Shown: piece after piece, positions 53,743-63,523 of the stretch
How the letters are laid out: each line of letters starts with the position of its first letter
Position numbering within the stretch: position 1 is the stretch's first letter
Assembly: GCA_963814095.1 (NCBI GenBank)
Contig: CAWFBT010000002.1
Location: 62,001-126,000, forward strand
Source: JACVRW01 sp963814095
GTDB taxonomy: Bacteria; Actinomycetota; Thermoleophilia; Solirubrobacterales; Thermoleophilaceae
Length of the DNA stretch: 64,000 nucleotides
Reading direction: 5' to 3'
Position numbers and translations under genes: made by a program
The notes under the pieces: generated by a model
Told to the model about the DNA's origin: nothing
Seen by the model: the letters and a program-made list of their open reading frames with translations, nothing else
Databases searched by the model: none

Positions 53743-54321
53743 ATGCCGCTCGTCGACCACGCCGACAGCGTCCTCGTCGTCGTCGACGCGCAGGAGGGCT
53801 TCTACGGGGAGGGCCTGCCGGGCCGCGAGAGCGACGCCGCACGTGAGGCACTGGCGCGGATGACCTGGCTGGCGCGGGTGGCGCGCCGGCTCGACGTCCC
53901 GGCGGCCCTCACCGAGGAGGACCCGGAGCGAAACGGCGCGACGTTCGCGCCGATCGCGAGGCTCTTTCCGGAGGCGCCGGCGCTCGTCAAGCCGACCTTC
54001 GGGCTTACGGGCACGCCCGAGATCGTCGCGCGGATCGAGAGCACCGGCCGCGGTACCGCGGTGCTGGTCGGGTTCGAAACCGACGTGTGCGTGGCGCAGT
54101 CGGCGATCGGCCTCAGGGAGCGCGGTATGCGCGTCGTGGTCGTCGAGGACGCGGTGTTCTCGCCGGGCGAGATGCACGCCCGGGGGCTTGCGCGGATGAC
54201 TGCCGAGGGAGTGGAGCTCAACCACTGCAAGGGGCTCGCCTATGAGTGGACGCGCACGCTCGGCGAGTCGCGCTCGGTGCTGCACGATCCAGAGGTGGGC
54301 GAGGCTCCCTTCCGGCTCTGA
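53743..54321 (+). CDS. Isochorismatase-family cysteine hydrolase
   Basis: The 192-residue protein has the catalytic triad of the family: Asp in VVVDAQEGFYG (about 14), Lys in ALVKPTFGL (about 83) and Cys in FETDVCVAQSAI (about 111). A cis-peptide-type VGFETD precedes the cysteine. Members hydrolyse amides such as nicotinamide or N-carbamoyl compounds, or isochorismate. The nearest gene is a LysR regulator reading the same way, which may control it. Substrate unknown. Confidence 0.9.
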   Translation: MPLVDHADSVLVVVDAQEGFYGEGLPGRESDAAREALARMTWLARVARRLDVPAALTEEDPERNGATFAPIARLFPEAPALVKPTFGLTGTPEIVARIESTGRGTAVLVGFETDVCVAQSAIGLRERGMRVVVVEDAVFSPGEMHARGLARMTAEGVELNHCKGLAYEWTRTLGESRSVLHDPEVGEAPFRL

Positions 54322-54344
54322 GGCGGGGAACACGATCGCGCCGG

Positions 54345-55247
54345 ATGTCATCCGCAGGGGCCCTAGATCCTCGTCTCCTCAGGGCGTTCACGGTCCTGGC
54401 CGAGGAGCTGCACTTCGGTCGCGCCGCTGAGCGCCTGTACGTGGCGCAGCCCGCGGTGAGCCAGCAGCTGCAGCGGCTCGAGGACCAGCTCGGGGTGCGC
54501 CTCTTCGAGCGCACGACCCAGCACGTGTCGCTCACGCCGGAGGGGGAGGCGATCCTTCCCTACGCGCGCCAGGCGGTGGCCGCGGCCGCCGCGGTCGAGC
54601 GAGCGGCAGGAGCGGCCGGCGACGGCGAGGAGGCGACCCTCGACGTCGGCCTCTCACCGGGTGTGCACTACCTGGCTGAGCGCGCGCTCGCGAGCCTGGC
54701 CGACAGCGCTCCTCACGTCCACGTGCGCGCGATCGCGGCGAACACGGGCTCGGTCGCGCGGCACGTGGCCGACGGCACGCTCGAGATCGGCCTGGGATTC
54801 GCGACCGCTCCCACGCCCGGGGTCCGGCTCGAGCCGGTCGCGCACGTCCCCGCCGTCGCCGCGGTTGCGAACCACGATCCGCTCGCCGCGCGCAGGACGG
54901 TGGCGCTCCGCGAGCTGTCGGGTCGGCGCTTCGCTCAGGTCGACCCGCTCGACGGGCCCGGCTACAACGAGGCCGTGCGCGGGCTGTGCAGCGACGCCGG
55001 GTTCGAGCCCGGCCTCGCCGACCGGGCCGCCGGGCCGATGGCGTGGGAGACGGCCGTGCGCAGCGGCGACTGCGTCGGCCTGACGACGCGCGTGTCGTCC
55101 GCCTCGACGATCCGTGGCATACGGACGATTGAGCTCGAGGAGCAGGCGCTCTTTCGAATCGACCTGCTCACGCCGGAGAGCGCGGAGGGCCGCCTGTCCG
55201 CCGCCGCCACGAGCTTCGCGGAGGCGCTCATTCGCGCTGCTTCTTGA
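54345..55247 (+). CDS. LysR-family transcription regulator
   Basis: The 300-residue protein has the N-terminal winged helix LRAFTVLAEELHFGRAAERLYVAQPAVSQQLQRLEDQLGVRLFERTTQHVSLTPEGEAIL. A two-lobed effector domain follows (about 90-290). I chose ATG 54345 (MSSAGALDPRLL); upstream codons overlap the hydrolase gene. It has no divergent target, so its regulon is unclear. Confidence 0.9.
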   Translation: MSSAGALDPRLLRAFTVLAEELHFGRAAERLYVAQPAVSQQLQRLEDQLGVRLFERTTQHVSLTPEGEAILPYARQAVAAAAAVERAAGAAGDGEEATLDVGLSPGVHYLAERALASLADSAPHVHVRAIAANTGSVARHVADGTLEIGLGFATAPTPGVRLEPVAHVPAVAAVANHDPLAARRTVALRELSGRRFAQVDPLDGPGYNEAVRGLCSDAGFEPGLADRAAGPMAWETAVRSGDCVGLTTRVSSASTIRGIRTIELEEQALFRIDLLTPESAEGRLSAAATSFAEALIRAAS

Positions 55248-55298
55248 CGCGTGCCGGGTCTTCTCGAAGTGCCGCGACGCGGAGCTATCGTCGCCCGG

Positions 55299-56178
55299 AT
55301 GCGGAGGCGGTTGGCGGTGGCGCTCGTGGCTGCGCTGGCATGGGCGGGTTGTGACGACCAGGGCGATGACGACGCCGGGCGGGCCTCGGCGCCGCGGCAG
55401 GTGCAGGGCTCGCTGGATCTCGAGCACGCCCAGGCGGGCGCGCCCGACGCGGGCACCCGCGGCGGGCATGGTGCAGATCGCTACGTGTTGCAGGCCACGT
55501 CTGCAGAGGCACTGGTGAGGGGCCGGGTCGAGCCGGCCTCCGCGAGCGTCGAGCTCGTAGACGACAGCGGTCGGCGACGGGCGCGCGCGCTTCCGCGGCC
55601 CGACGGGCGCTTCTCCGCGCTGCTGCCCGACCTGCCACGGGAAGGGGTGGCGACCTTCCGGCTCACCGCCAGCGCGGGGCGGGCGGCGCCCTGGCGTACC
55701 GAGATCGTCGCGTCGCGCGAACCCCGCCGCGCCGCCAGCGCGAACCGTGCGCGTCCCCGAGCGCGACGACACGCCGCCGCTCGCGGCTCTGCTCCTGCGC
55801 CACGGGGACCGGGTGGTCAGCTCAGTGGCCCCGGTGCTACCGGACCGCGACGCGCCGCTGCGCCTCGAGCGTCCCGAGCTGGCGCTCACGGCGCTCACGC
55901 GGGACGCGGACGGCGGCACCGGGCGCATCCGCGTGTCGGTCAGGTACGTGCGCAGCTGCGACGGCTCGCGCGAGCGCCAGACCCGCTACTTCCCGCCCTC
56001 GGAGATCGCGCGCGTGCGCGTGGCACCGGGGGCGCTCGTCCCCGCTGAACGCCGCCGGCGCGCCCTCGTCCGGCTCGAGCCGGGCTGCAGCGTGCGCGGC
56101 AAGGCCTGGGCCGACGCGACCAACGCCGCGGGCCTCGAGAGCTTCAGCGACCAGATCCAGTTCGAGTACGGCGGCTAG
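55299..56178 (+). pseudogene. Secreted lipoprotein with a frameshift
   Basis: The first frame starts at ATG 55299 with a signal sequence and lipobox LAWAGC (cysteine about 18). It continues through RYVLQATSAEALVRGRVEPASASVEL to PWRTEIVAS, then degrades into Arg/Ala-rich sequence. The second frame picks up near 55700-55745 with TVRVPERDDTPPLAALL and ends SFSDQIQFEYGG. The length (880 bases) fits one extra base. The second half could instead be a separate small gene from GTG 55747. An Ig-like or beta-sandwich lipoprotein is likely. Function unknown. Confidence 0.65.
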
Positions 56179-56259
56179 GCGAGGAAGTCGAGCAGCGCCT
56201 CGACCAGTTCGTCGGGCGTCTCCTCGGGGTTGGATTCTGACCCCAACCGCCTTGTTCTC

Positions 56260-56288
56260 TTGACTGCAATGACCCGGAGTGGTAAACC
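56260..56288 (+). promoter_or_regulatory. Candidate promoter of the BCCT transporter gene
   Basis: TTGACT (56260-56265) and TAAACC (56283-56288) are 17 bases apart and end nine bases before the ATG of the transporter. The leader would be very short. Assignment by eye. Confidence 0.4.
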
Positions 56289-56297
56289 GCCCACCCC

Positions 56298-57906
56298 ATG
56301 GCTGATATATCAGCCCGTTCGGGGGATGGCGCGCCCGCCGGCCGCTCCGGAAGCGGGATCGACCCCTGGGTCTTCGGTATCGCGGCGGCAATCTCGACGG
56401 CCTTCGTGCTCTGGGGAGTGCTCGACTCGGACTCCGTCGCGACGGTTGCCGACGACGTCCTCACCTGGATCATCGACACCTTCGGCTGGTTCTTCGTGCT
56501 GTCGACGGTGCTGTTCCTTGGCGTTCGCGGTGATGCTCGCCGTCAGCCGCTTCGGGCGCGTCCGGCTCGGCGAGGACGACGACCGGCCCGAGTTCCGCAC
56601 GAGCTCATGGATAGCGATGATGTTCAGCGCCGGCATGGGCATCGGGCTCATGTTCTTCGCGGTCGCCGAGCCGATTTCGCACCTCACCGCACCGCCCGCC
56701 GGCACCGTCCGTGCCGGGACCGACGAGGCGGCGCAACAGGCGATGTCGCTCTCCTACTTCCACTGGGCGCTGCACCCCTGGGCGATCTACGCGATCGTCG
56801 GCCTGGCGCTCGCCTACTTCACCTATCGGCGCGGCCTGCCCAACCTGATCAGCTCCGCCTTCCACCCGCTGCTCGGCGACCGCATCCACGGCCCGATCGG
56901 CAAGTCGATCGACATCCTGGCGATCTTCGCGACGCTGTTCGGGAGCGCGACCTCGCTGGGGCTGGGCGCGCTCCAGATCAACAGCGGGCTCGATTTCCTC
57001 TGGGGCGTCGAGCCGGCGGACGGCATCGCGGTGGCGATCATCGCCGTGCTGACGCTGGCCTTCGTGCTCTCGGCCGTGTCAGGGGTGAGCAGGGGCATCC
57101 AGTGGCTCAGCAACATCAACATGCTGCTCGCCATCGCGCTCGTGCTGTTCCTGCTCGTCGTCGGGCCGACCGTCTTCCAGCTCGAGACGCTCGTCGAGTC
57201 GATCGGCGGCTACCTCACCACGATCGTGCCCGCCAGCTTCCAGACCGGCGCGTTCGGCGATCAGGAGTGGCTGTCCGCCTGGACGATCTTCTACTGGGCG
57301 TGGTGGATCTCATGGGCGCCCTTCGTCGGCACGTTCATCGCGCGCATCTCCAGGGGGCGGACGATCCGCGAGTTCGTGATCGGCGTCCTGCTCGTCCCGA
57401 GCGGGGTCACCTTCATCTGGTTCGCCGTCTTCGGCGGGGCTGCGATCAACCTGCAGCTGACGGGCGCGGCGGACCTCAGCGCGATCACGGGCACCCCGGA
57501 GATCGCGCTCTTCACGACGCTCGAGGAGTTCCCGCTGTCGGGGCTCACGTCGTTCGTCGTGATCATCCTCGTCGCGCTCTTCTTCGTGAGCGGCGCCGAC
57601 GCGGCCTCACTGGTGATGGGCATGCTGTCGTCACGCGGCAGCCTCTCGCCGGCGCGCGTCGTGACCGTGATCTGGGGCGTCTCGACCGGCGCCGCCGCCG
57701 CGATCCTGCTGCTGGCGAACGGGCTGGCGGCGCTGCAGCAGGCGGCGATCATCGCCGCCGCGCCGTTCACGCTCGTGATGATCGGCCTGTGCGTGTCGCT
57801 CTTCAAGGGGCTGGCGCAGGACGTGACGCCGGTGCTTCGGCCGGAGGCCGCTCCGGGTAGCGCAGAGACGACTCCGACCCCCCAGGTGACCGTTCCCCAT
57901 GCCTGA
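56298..57906 (+). pseudogene. BCCT-family betaine/choline/carnitine transporter with a frameshift
   Basis: The first frame gives the N-terminus and helix 1 (DPWVFGIAAAISTAFVLWGVL) and helix 2 up to FVLSTVLFL. The second frame continues AFAVMLAVSRFGRVRLGEDDDRPEF. It then shows the BCCT core: SWIAMMFSAGMGIGLMFFAVAEP, YFHWALHPWAIYAIVGL and the signature WTIFYWAWWISWAPFVGTFIARIS. One extra T in TTCCTTGGCG (about 56517-56521) explains the break; without it the protein is 535 residues. These sodium- or proton-coupled carriers import compatible solutes such as glycine betaine. The end overlaps the hsp20 start. Confidence 0.88.
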
Positions 57907-58381
57907 TCACTCACACAACGCGTTCCGCGGCCTCTACGACATGTTCGCCGAGATGGGCCGCATGCGCGAGCACCTGACCCACGGCGACCAGCCGCGCGAG
58001 GCCGGCCCTTCGTCCGGCGCTTGGATCCCGCCGGTCGACATCTACGCGCACGGCGACGACCTCGTGATCCGCTGCGAGCTCGCCGGTGTACCGAGAGAGG
58101 ACATGGAGGTGGCCATCTGCAGCGGACAGCTGTGGATCTCGGGGGAGCGAACCGGTGCGCCCGACGGGGCCGACGTCAACGATTACGTGCGCGAGCGCCG
58201 CTACGGGCCGTTCAGGCGCACGATCGCTCTGCCGCCAGGAATCGACCGCGACCAGGTGGCTGCGACCTTGGAGGATGGTCTGCTCGAGATCGTGATCACG
58301 AGCGGCGCGGCCACCCGTCGCGACGAGCAGATCGAGATCGGTGGCGCCGAACGCGGTGGGGTCGGCGTCGACATAGGCTGA
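57899..58381 (+). CDS. Small heat-shock protein, Hsp20/alpha-crystallin family
   Basis: The 160-residue chaperone has an alpha-crystallin domain (about 42-140). It begins PPVDIYAHGDDLVIRCELAGVPREDMEV, continues with YVRERRYGPFRRTIALPPGID and ends AATLEDGLLEIVI, as typical. Like others it should hold unfolding proteins in oligomers without ATP. The ATG overlaps the BCCT stop by 8 bp, so osmotic and heat protection may be co-expressed. No HrcA-type CIRCE element was seen. Confidence 0.92.
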   Translation: MPDHSHNAFRGLYDMFAEMGRMREHLTHGDQPREAGPSSGAWIPPVDIYAHGDDLVIRCELAGVPREDMEVAICSGQLWISGERTGAPDGADVNDYVRERRYGPFRRTIALPPGIDRDQVAATLEDGLLEIVITSGAATRRDEQIEIGGAERGGVGVDIG

Positions 58382-58383
58382 GC

Positions 58384-58794
58384 TCAGGCGGGTACGGCGC
58401 CCTCGATGTAGTCGATGATCCCCTGGACGGGCGCGCCCGGCGTGAAGACCTCGGCCACGCCCAGCTGCTTCAACTCGGGGATGTCGTCGTTCGGGATCGT
58501 CCCGCCCACCACCAACACCACGTCCTCGGCGCCCTCATCCTTGAGCAACGCCGCGATCCGCGGCACCAGCGTCATATGCGCACCAGACAGGATCGACAGC
58601 CCGACCGCGTCCGCGTCCTCCTGCAACACCGTCTCGACGATCTGCTCCGGCGTCTGGTGCAACCCGGTGTAGATCACCTCCATACCCGCGTCACGCAACG
58701 CGCGAGCGATGATCTTCGCCCCCCGGTCATGACCATCGAGACCAGGCTTGGCGACCACAACGCGGCGCCGGCGGTTGATTACGGCCTGGTTCAT
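58384..58794 (-). CDS. Acyl-CoA mutase small subunit, B12-binding domain
   Basis: The 136-residue protein is a stand-alone cobalamin-binding Rossmann domain. It shows the DxHxxG motif in KPGLDGHDRGAKII (about 17-30; the His is the lower cobalt ligand), SGAHM near residue 83 and VVGGTIPNDDIPEL for the nucleotide tail. It pairs with the large subunit encoded just upstream to make a B12-dependent acyl-CoA mutase. It starts at ATG 58792-58794. The gene converges with hsp20, with two bases between stops. Confidence 0.92.
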   Translation of the reverse strand: MNQAVINRRRRVVVAKPGLDGHDRGAKIIARALRDAGMEVIYTGLHQTPEQIVETVLQEDADAVGLSILSGAHMTLVPRIAALLKDEGAEDVVLVVGGTIPNDDIPELKQLGVAEVFTPGAPVQGIIDYIEGAVPA

Positions 58795-58804
58795 CGCGGC
58801 GAGT

Positions 58805-58870
58805 GAGCAGTCAGCCGGCGGGACGCCGCGCTGCGACGCCCCGCCGGCCTGGAGGAGGGAGGGACTGCTC
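58805..58870. other. Structured spacer between mutase subunit genes
   Basis: The 128-base spacer holds nested inverted repeats. GAGCAGTC (58805-58812) pairs with GACTGCTC (58863-58870). Inside, the 9-bp stem GCCGGCGGG (58814-58822) pairs with CCCGCCGGC (58840-58848). The RNA could control the ratio of the two subunits. I did not find cobalamin-riboswitch elements. Confidence 0.5.
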
Positions 58871-58922
58871 CACCCGGCCGACGAGCGACCAGGAGGCTTG
58901 TGAATGACGGTGCGGTCACCGC

Positions 58923-60570
58923 CTAGAAGACCGGCGTCTCGGTGTAGGTCCCGAAGACCTGCTGGAGGGACTCGACGATCTCGCCCTCGCTCGCATTCGC
59001 ACGCGCTGCATCGAGCAGCGGCTCCATGAGATTGCGATCGGCGGCCGCGGCGTCGCGGAGCTCGGCGAGCGTTCGCTCGACCGCCGCGCTGTCGCGCCCG
59101 GCCCGCACCGCCTGGAGACGCCCGATCTGCTTGCGCTCGAGCTCGGCCGGGATCTTGAGGATGTCGGTCTGCTCGTCGTCGAGCTGCTGGTAGCGGTTGA
59201 CGCCGACGATGATGCGCTGGCCTGTCTCGTACTCCTCCTGGAGCTGGAAGCTCGCGTCGGCGATCTCGCGCTGGGGGTAGTTCTGCTTGATCGCGGCGAC
59301 CATGCCGCCGAGCTCGTCGATCTTGTTGAAGTACTCGTAGGCGCCCTGCTCCATCCGGTCGGTCAGCGCCTCCACGAAGTAGGAGCCGCCCAACGGGTCG
59401 ATCGTGTTCACGACGCCCGGTCTCGTGCGCGATGATCTGCTGGGTGCGCAGGGCTACGCGCACGGCCTCCTCGGTCGGCAGGGCCAGCGCCTCGTCGAAG
59501 CTGTTCGTGTGCAGCGATTGCGTGCCGCCGAGCACCGCCGACAACGCCTCTGTTGCCGTCCTGACGATGTTGTTGAGCGGCTGCTGGGCGGTGAGCGACA
59601 CCCCGGCCGTCTGGGTGTGGAAGCGCATCAGGAGGCTGCGCTCATCCCGTGCCCCATAGGTGTCGCGCAGCTCGCGGGCCCAGATGCGCCTGGCGGCCCT
59701 GTACTTCGCGATCTCCTCGAAGAAATCGATGTGCGCGTTGAAGAAGAAGGACAGCCGGGGGGCGAACTCGTCCACCGCCAACCCGCGCTCCAGCGCGTGC
59801 TCCACGTAGGTGAAGCCGTCCTTGAGCGTGAACGCGAGCTCCTGCATCGCGGTCGAGCCCGCCTCGCGGATGTGGTAGCCGGAGATCGAGATCGGGTGCC
59901 AGCGCGGCATCCGGCGCGCGCAGAACTCGACCATGTCGGTGACCAGCCGCATCGCCGGGTCGATCGGGAAGCACCACTCCTTCTGGGCGATGTACTCCTT
60001 CAGGATGTCCGTCTGGATCGTGCCGGCCAGCTGCTCAGGCGGAGTGCCCTGGCGCTCGGCGGCCACCACGTAGTACGCGAGCATCACCGCCGCGGGGGCG
60101 TTGATCGTCATCGACGTCGATACCTCGCCGAGCGGGATGCCGCGGAACAGGAGCTCCATGTCGTCGAGCGTGTCGACCGCGACGCCCTCGCGCCCGACCT
60201 CACCCTCGCTGCGCGGGTGATCCGAGTCGTGGCCCATCAACGACGGCATGTCGAACGCCGTCGACAGACCCGTCTGGCCATGGTCGAGCAGGTAACGGAA
60301 GCGCTCGTTGGTCTCCTCCGGCCCCCCGAAGCCGGCGAACTGGCGCATCGTCCACAGGCGCCCGCGATACATCGACGGGTACACGCCCCGCGTGAACGGA
60401 TACTCGCCCGGAAAACCGATGCGCTCCCGCTCGGGCAGATCCGCCTCTGTGTACAGCGGCGCGACCGGCTCGCTGCTCAGCGTGGTGAACAGCGCATCGC
60501 GCTCCGGCACACGCGAGAACCGCTCGCGGAACCAGCGCTCCGCATCCGTCATCGGTTCCGCGATCGTCAT
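58923..60570 (-). pseudogene. Acyl-CoA mutase large subunit with a single-base frameshift
   Basis: Two frames form one methylmalonyl-CoA-mutase-type large subunit. The first, from ATG 60568-60570, has RGVYPSMYRGRLWTMRQFAGFG, SISGYHIREAGSTAMQE and FHTQTAGVSLTAQQPLNN, and ends QQIIAHETG. The second continues VVNTIDPLGGSYFVEALTDRMEQ to the stop at 58923. One extra G in ACCGGGCGTC (about 59412-59420) explains the break; removing it gives 548 residues. Residue 78 is Phe, where methylmalonyl-CoA mutase has Tyr, as in isobutyryl-CoA mutase. The substrate is therefore open. Confidence 0.88.
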
Positions 60571-60648
60571 GGCTCTCCAGTCGGTGGCATTCCGATAGTA
60601 GGAACCCCACATAATAAGCGCAGAACGGTCTAATCTCCAACAGCGAGC

Positions 60649-61789
<1,141 letters not shown>

Positions 61790-61800
<11 letters not shown>

Positions 61801-62308
61801 GCCCGTTCTCGAAGTCCCCGGCGTCGATGCGCACGCGGCGCAGGGTCTCGGTGATGCCGTCGAGCTCCGCCTTCGTGAGCGGCGCGGTGCCGAAGCGGTC
61901 CTCGTTGAGCGCTGCCGTGGCCTGCTCGGCCACCTGCCTGCCGAGCGGGGTGATGGCCGCCAGCGTGGTGCGCCTGTCCTGCTCGTGCGACTGACGCTCC
62001 ACGTAGCCCTCCTTCTCGAGGCCGTCGATCGTGTTCGTGACGCTCGTGCGGTGAACCTGGAGGCGCTGGCCCATCTTGCCGAGCGGCAGCGAGCCGCGGC
62101 GGCTGTAGTAGAGGAGCATGAGCGCCTCGTAGCGCGGGAAGGTGAGGCCGTACGGGCGCAGCAGCTCGTTCAGGCGGGCCATCAGGATCTGATGAACCCT
62201 CATAACCGACGTGACCGCGCTCATCGAGGGCGTCGCGGAGCTCCCCCAATGGCGATTCCACTGCCGCCGGGCCTCCGCGATCGGGTCGAAGGTGGTGCGC
62301 TTCGGCAC
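61790..62308 (-). CDS. MarR-family transcription regulator
   Basis: The 172-residue protein has the MarR winged helix: LTFPRYEALMLLYYSRRGSLPLGKMGQRLQVHRTSVTNTIDGLEKEGYVERQSHEQDRRTTLAAITPLGRQ (about 60-130). I prefer GTG 62306-62308 (MPKRTTFDPIAEARRQW) over the TTG at 62341, which lies inside the preceding dehydrogenase gene. It lies between two acyl-CoA dehydrogenase genes and is co-directional with the second, so it may sense an acyl-CoA or aromatic intermediate. Confidence 0.9.
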
Positions 62309-62330
62309 GCGCTGAAGGATGGCACCTCCC

Positions 62331-63473
62331 TCAGAGGCCAAGCGAGCGCCCGACTATCTCCTTCATGATCTCGTTGGTTCCGCCGTAGATGCGCTGGACG
62401 CGCGCGTCGCGCCAGAGCCGCGAGACCTTGTACTCGTCCATGTAGCCGTAGCCCCCGTGCAGCTGCAGGCAGCGGTCCAGCACCTCGAACTGCAGGTCCG
62501 TGGTCAGCGCCTTGACGCCCGCCGCCTCCGCGCCGCTCAGCTCGCCGCCGTTGAGGGCGACGATGCAGCGATCGACGTAGGCACGCGCCGCCGCGATCTT
62601 CGTGCTGAGCTCGGCGACGGCGAAGCGGTTGGCCTGGAAGCTTCCGACTGGCTGGCCGAAAGCGGTGCGCTCGCGGATGTAGTCGAGCGTCAGCTCGAGG
62701 GCATGCTCGGCGGCGGCGACCGCCGACACCGCGATCGAGAGCCGCTCGCGCGGCAGCTCGGCCTTGAGGTACTGCAGTCCCATGCCCTCCTCGCCGAGCC
62801 GGTTCTCCACCGGGACCTCGACCTGGTTGAAGTAGAGCTCGGCGGTGTCCTGCGCCCGGCGGCCGATCTTGGCCAGCTTGCGGCCGCGGTCGAAGCCCTC
62901 CATGTCCTTGTCGACCATCAGCAGGCTGAAGCCGTCGCGGCCGCCGCCGCGTGCGGTGCGCGCCGCCACGATCACGAGATCGGCCTGGATGCCGCTCGTG
63001 ACGAAGGTCTTGGAGCCGTTGAGGACATACGAGCCGCCGTCGAGCTCGGCGCTCGCACTCATCGCCTGAAGATCCGAGCCCGCCCCGGGCTCGGTCAGCG
63101 CGATCGCCACGATCAGCTCGCCGCGCGTGAAGGGCGGCAGCCAGCGCTCCTTCTGCTCCTCGTTCGTCAGCTTGACGAGATAAGGAGCGACGATGTCGTT
63201 CTCGAGGCTGAAGTTGTCTCCCACGGCCCCGGCGTAGGCGACCTCCTCGTCGAGGATCGCGTTGAAGCGGAAGTCCTCAAGCCCGAGCCCGCCGTACTCC
63301 TCGGGCGCCTCGAAGCCCACGAATCCGCTCTCGGCCGCCTTGACCCAGAAGCTCCTGTCGACCAGGCCCGCGGCCTCCCAGGCGTCGGTGTGCGGGACCG
63401 CCTCGCGCTCGAAGAAGGCGCGAGCCGACTCGCGGAAGGTGGTGTGCTCGTCCTCGAAGATCGTCCGGCGCAC
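62331..63473 (-). CDS. Acyl-CoA dehydrogenase (second copy)
   Basis: The 380-residue flavoenzyme starts RRTIFEDEHTTFRESARAFFEREAVPHTD from GTG 63471-63473. Signatures are IALTEPGAGSDLQAMSASAEL and QLHGGYGYMDEYKVSRLWRDARVQRIYGGTNEIMKEI. The usual catalytic Glu region reads YGGTNEIM, with Gly-Gly instead of Glu-Gly, as in long-chain or branched-chain members that place the base elsewhere. It is one transcription unit with MarR. A palindrome precedes it. It differs clearly from the enzyme at 60649. Confidence 0.94.
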   Translation of the reverse strand: MRRTIFEDEHTTFRESARAFFEREAVPHTDAWEAAGLVDRSFWVKAAESGFVGFEAPEEYGGLGLEDFRFNAILDEEVAYAGAVGDNFSLENDIVAPYLVKLTNEEQKERWLPPFTRGELIVAIALTEPGAGSDLQAMSASAELDGGSYVLNGSKTFVTSGIQADLVIVAARTARGGGRDGFSLLMVDKDMEGFDRGRKLAKIGRRAQDTAELYFNQVEVPVENRLGEEGMGLQYLKAELPRERLSIAVSAVAAAEHALELTLDYIRERTAFGQPVGSFQANRFAVAELSTKIAAARAYVDRCIVALNGGELSGAEAAGVKALTTDLQFEVLDRCLQLHGGYGYMDEYKVSRLWRDARVQRIYGGTNEIMKEIVGRSLGL

Positions 63474-63507
63474 GGGGCCGATGCTGCCGCAGCCGGCCCG
63501 GTCTGTC

Positions 63508-63523
63508 AACCAAGCGTTTGGTT
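63508..63523. promoter_or_regulatory. TetR/KstR2-like palindrome AACCAAGCGTTTGGTT
   Basis: The 16-base near-palindrome lies 35-50 bases before the dehydrogenase start. On the minus strand its end overlaps a perfect TTGACA box, so a bound repressor would cover the -35 element. The shape resembles TetR-family operators of actinobacterial acyl-CoA genes. It also lies directly beside the stop of the next gene. No TetR gene is in the window. Confidence 0.6.

Noticed and set aside
58795..60648. Cobalamin riboswitch before the mutase genes
   Set aside because: No B12-box-like conserved core was visible. The only structure is the nested hairpin between the two subunit genes.
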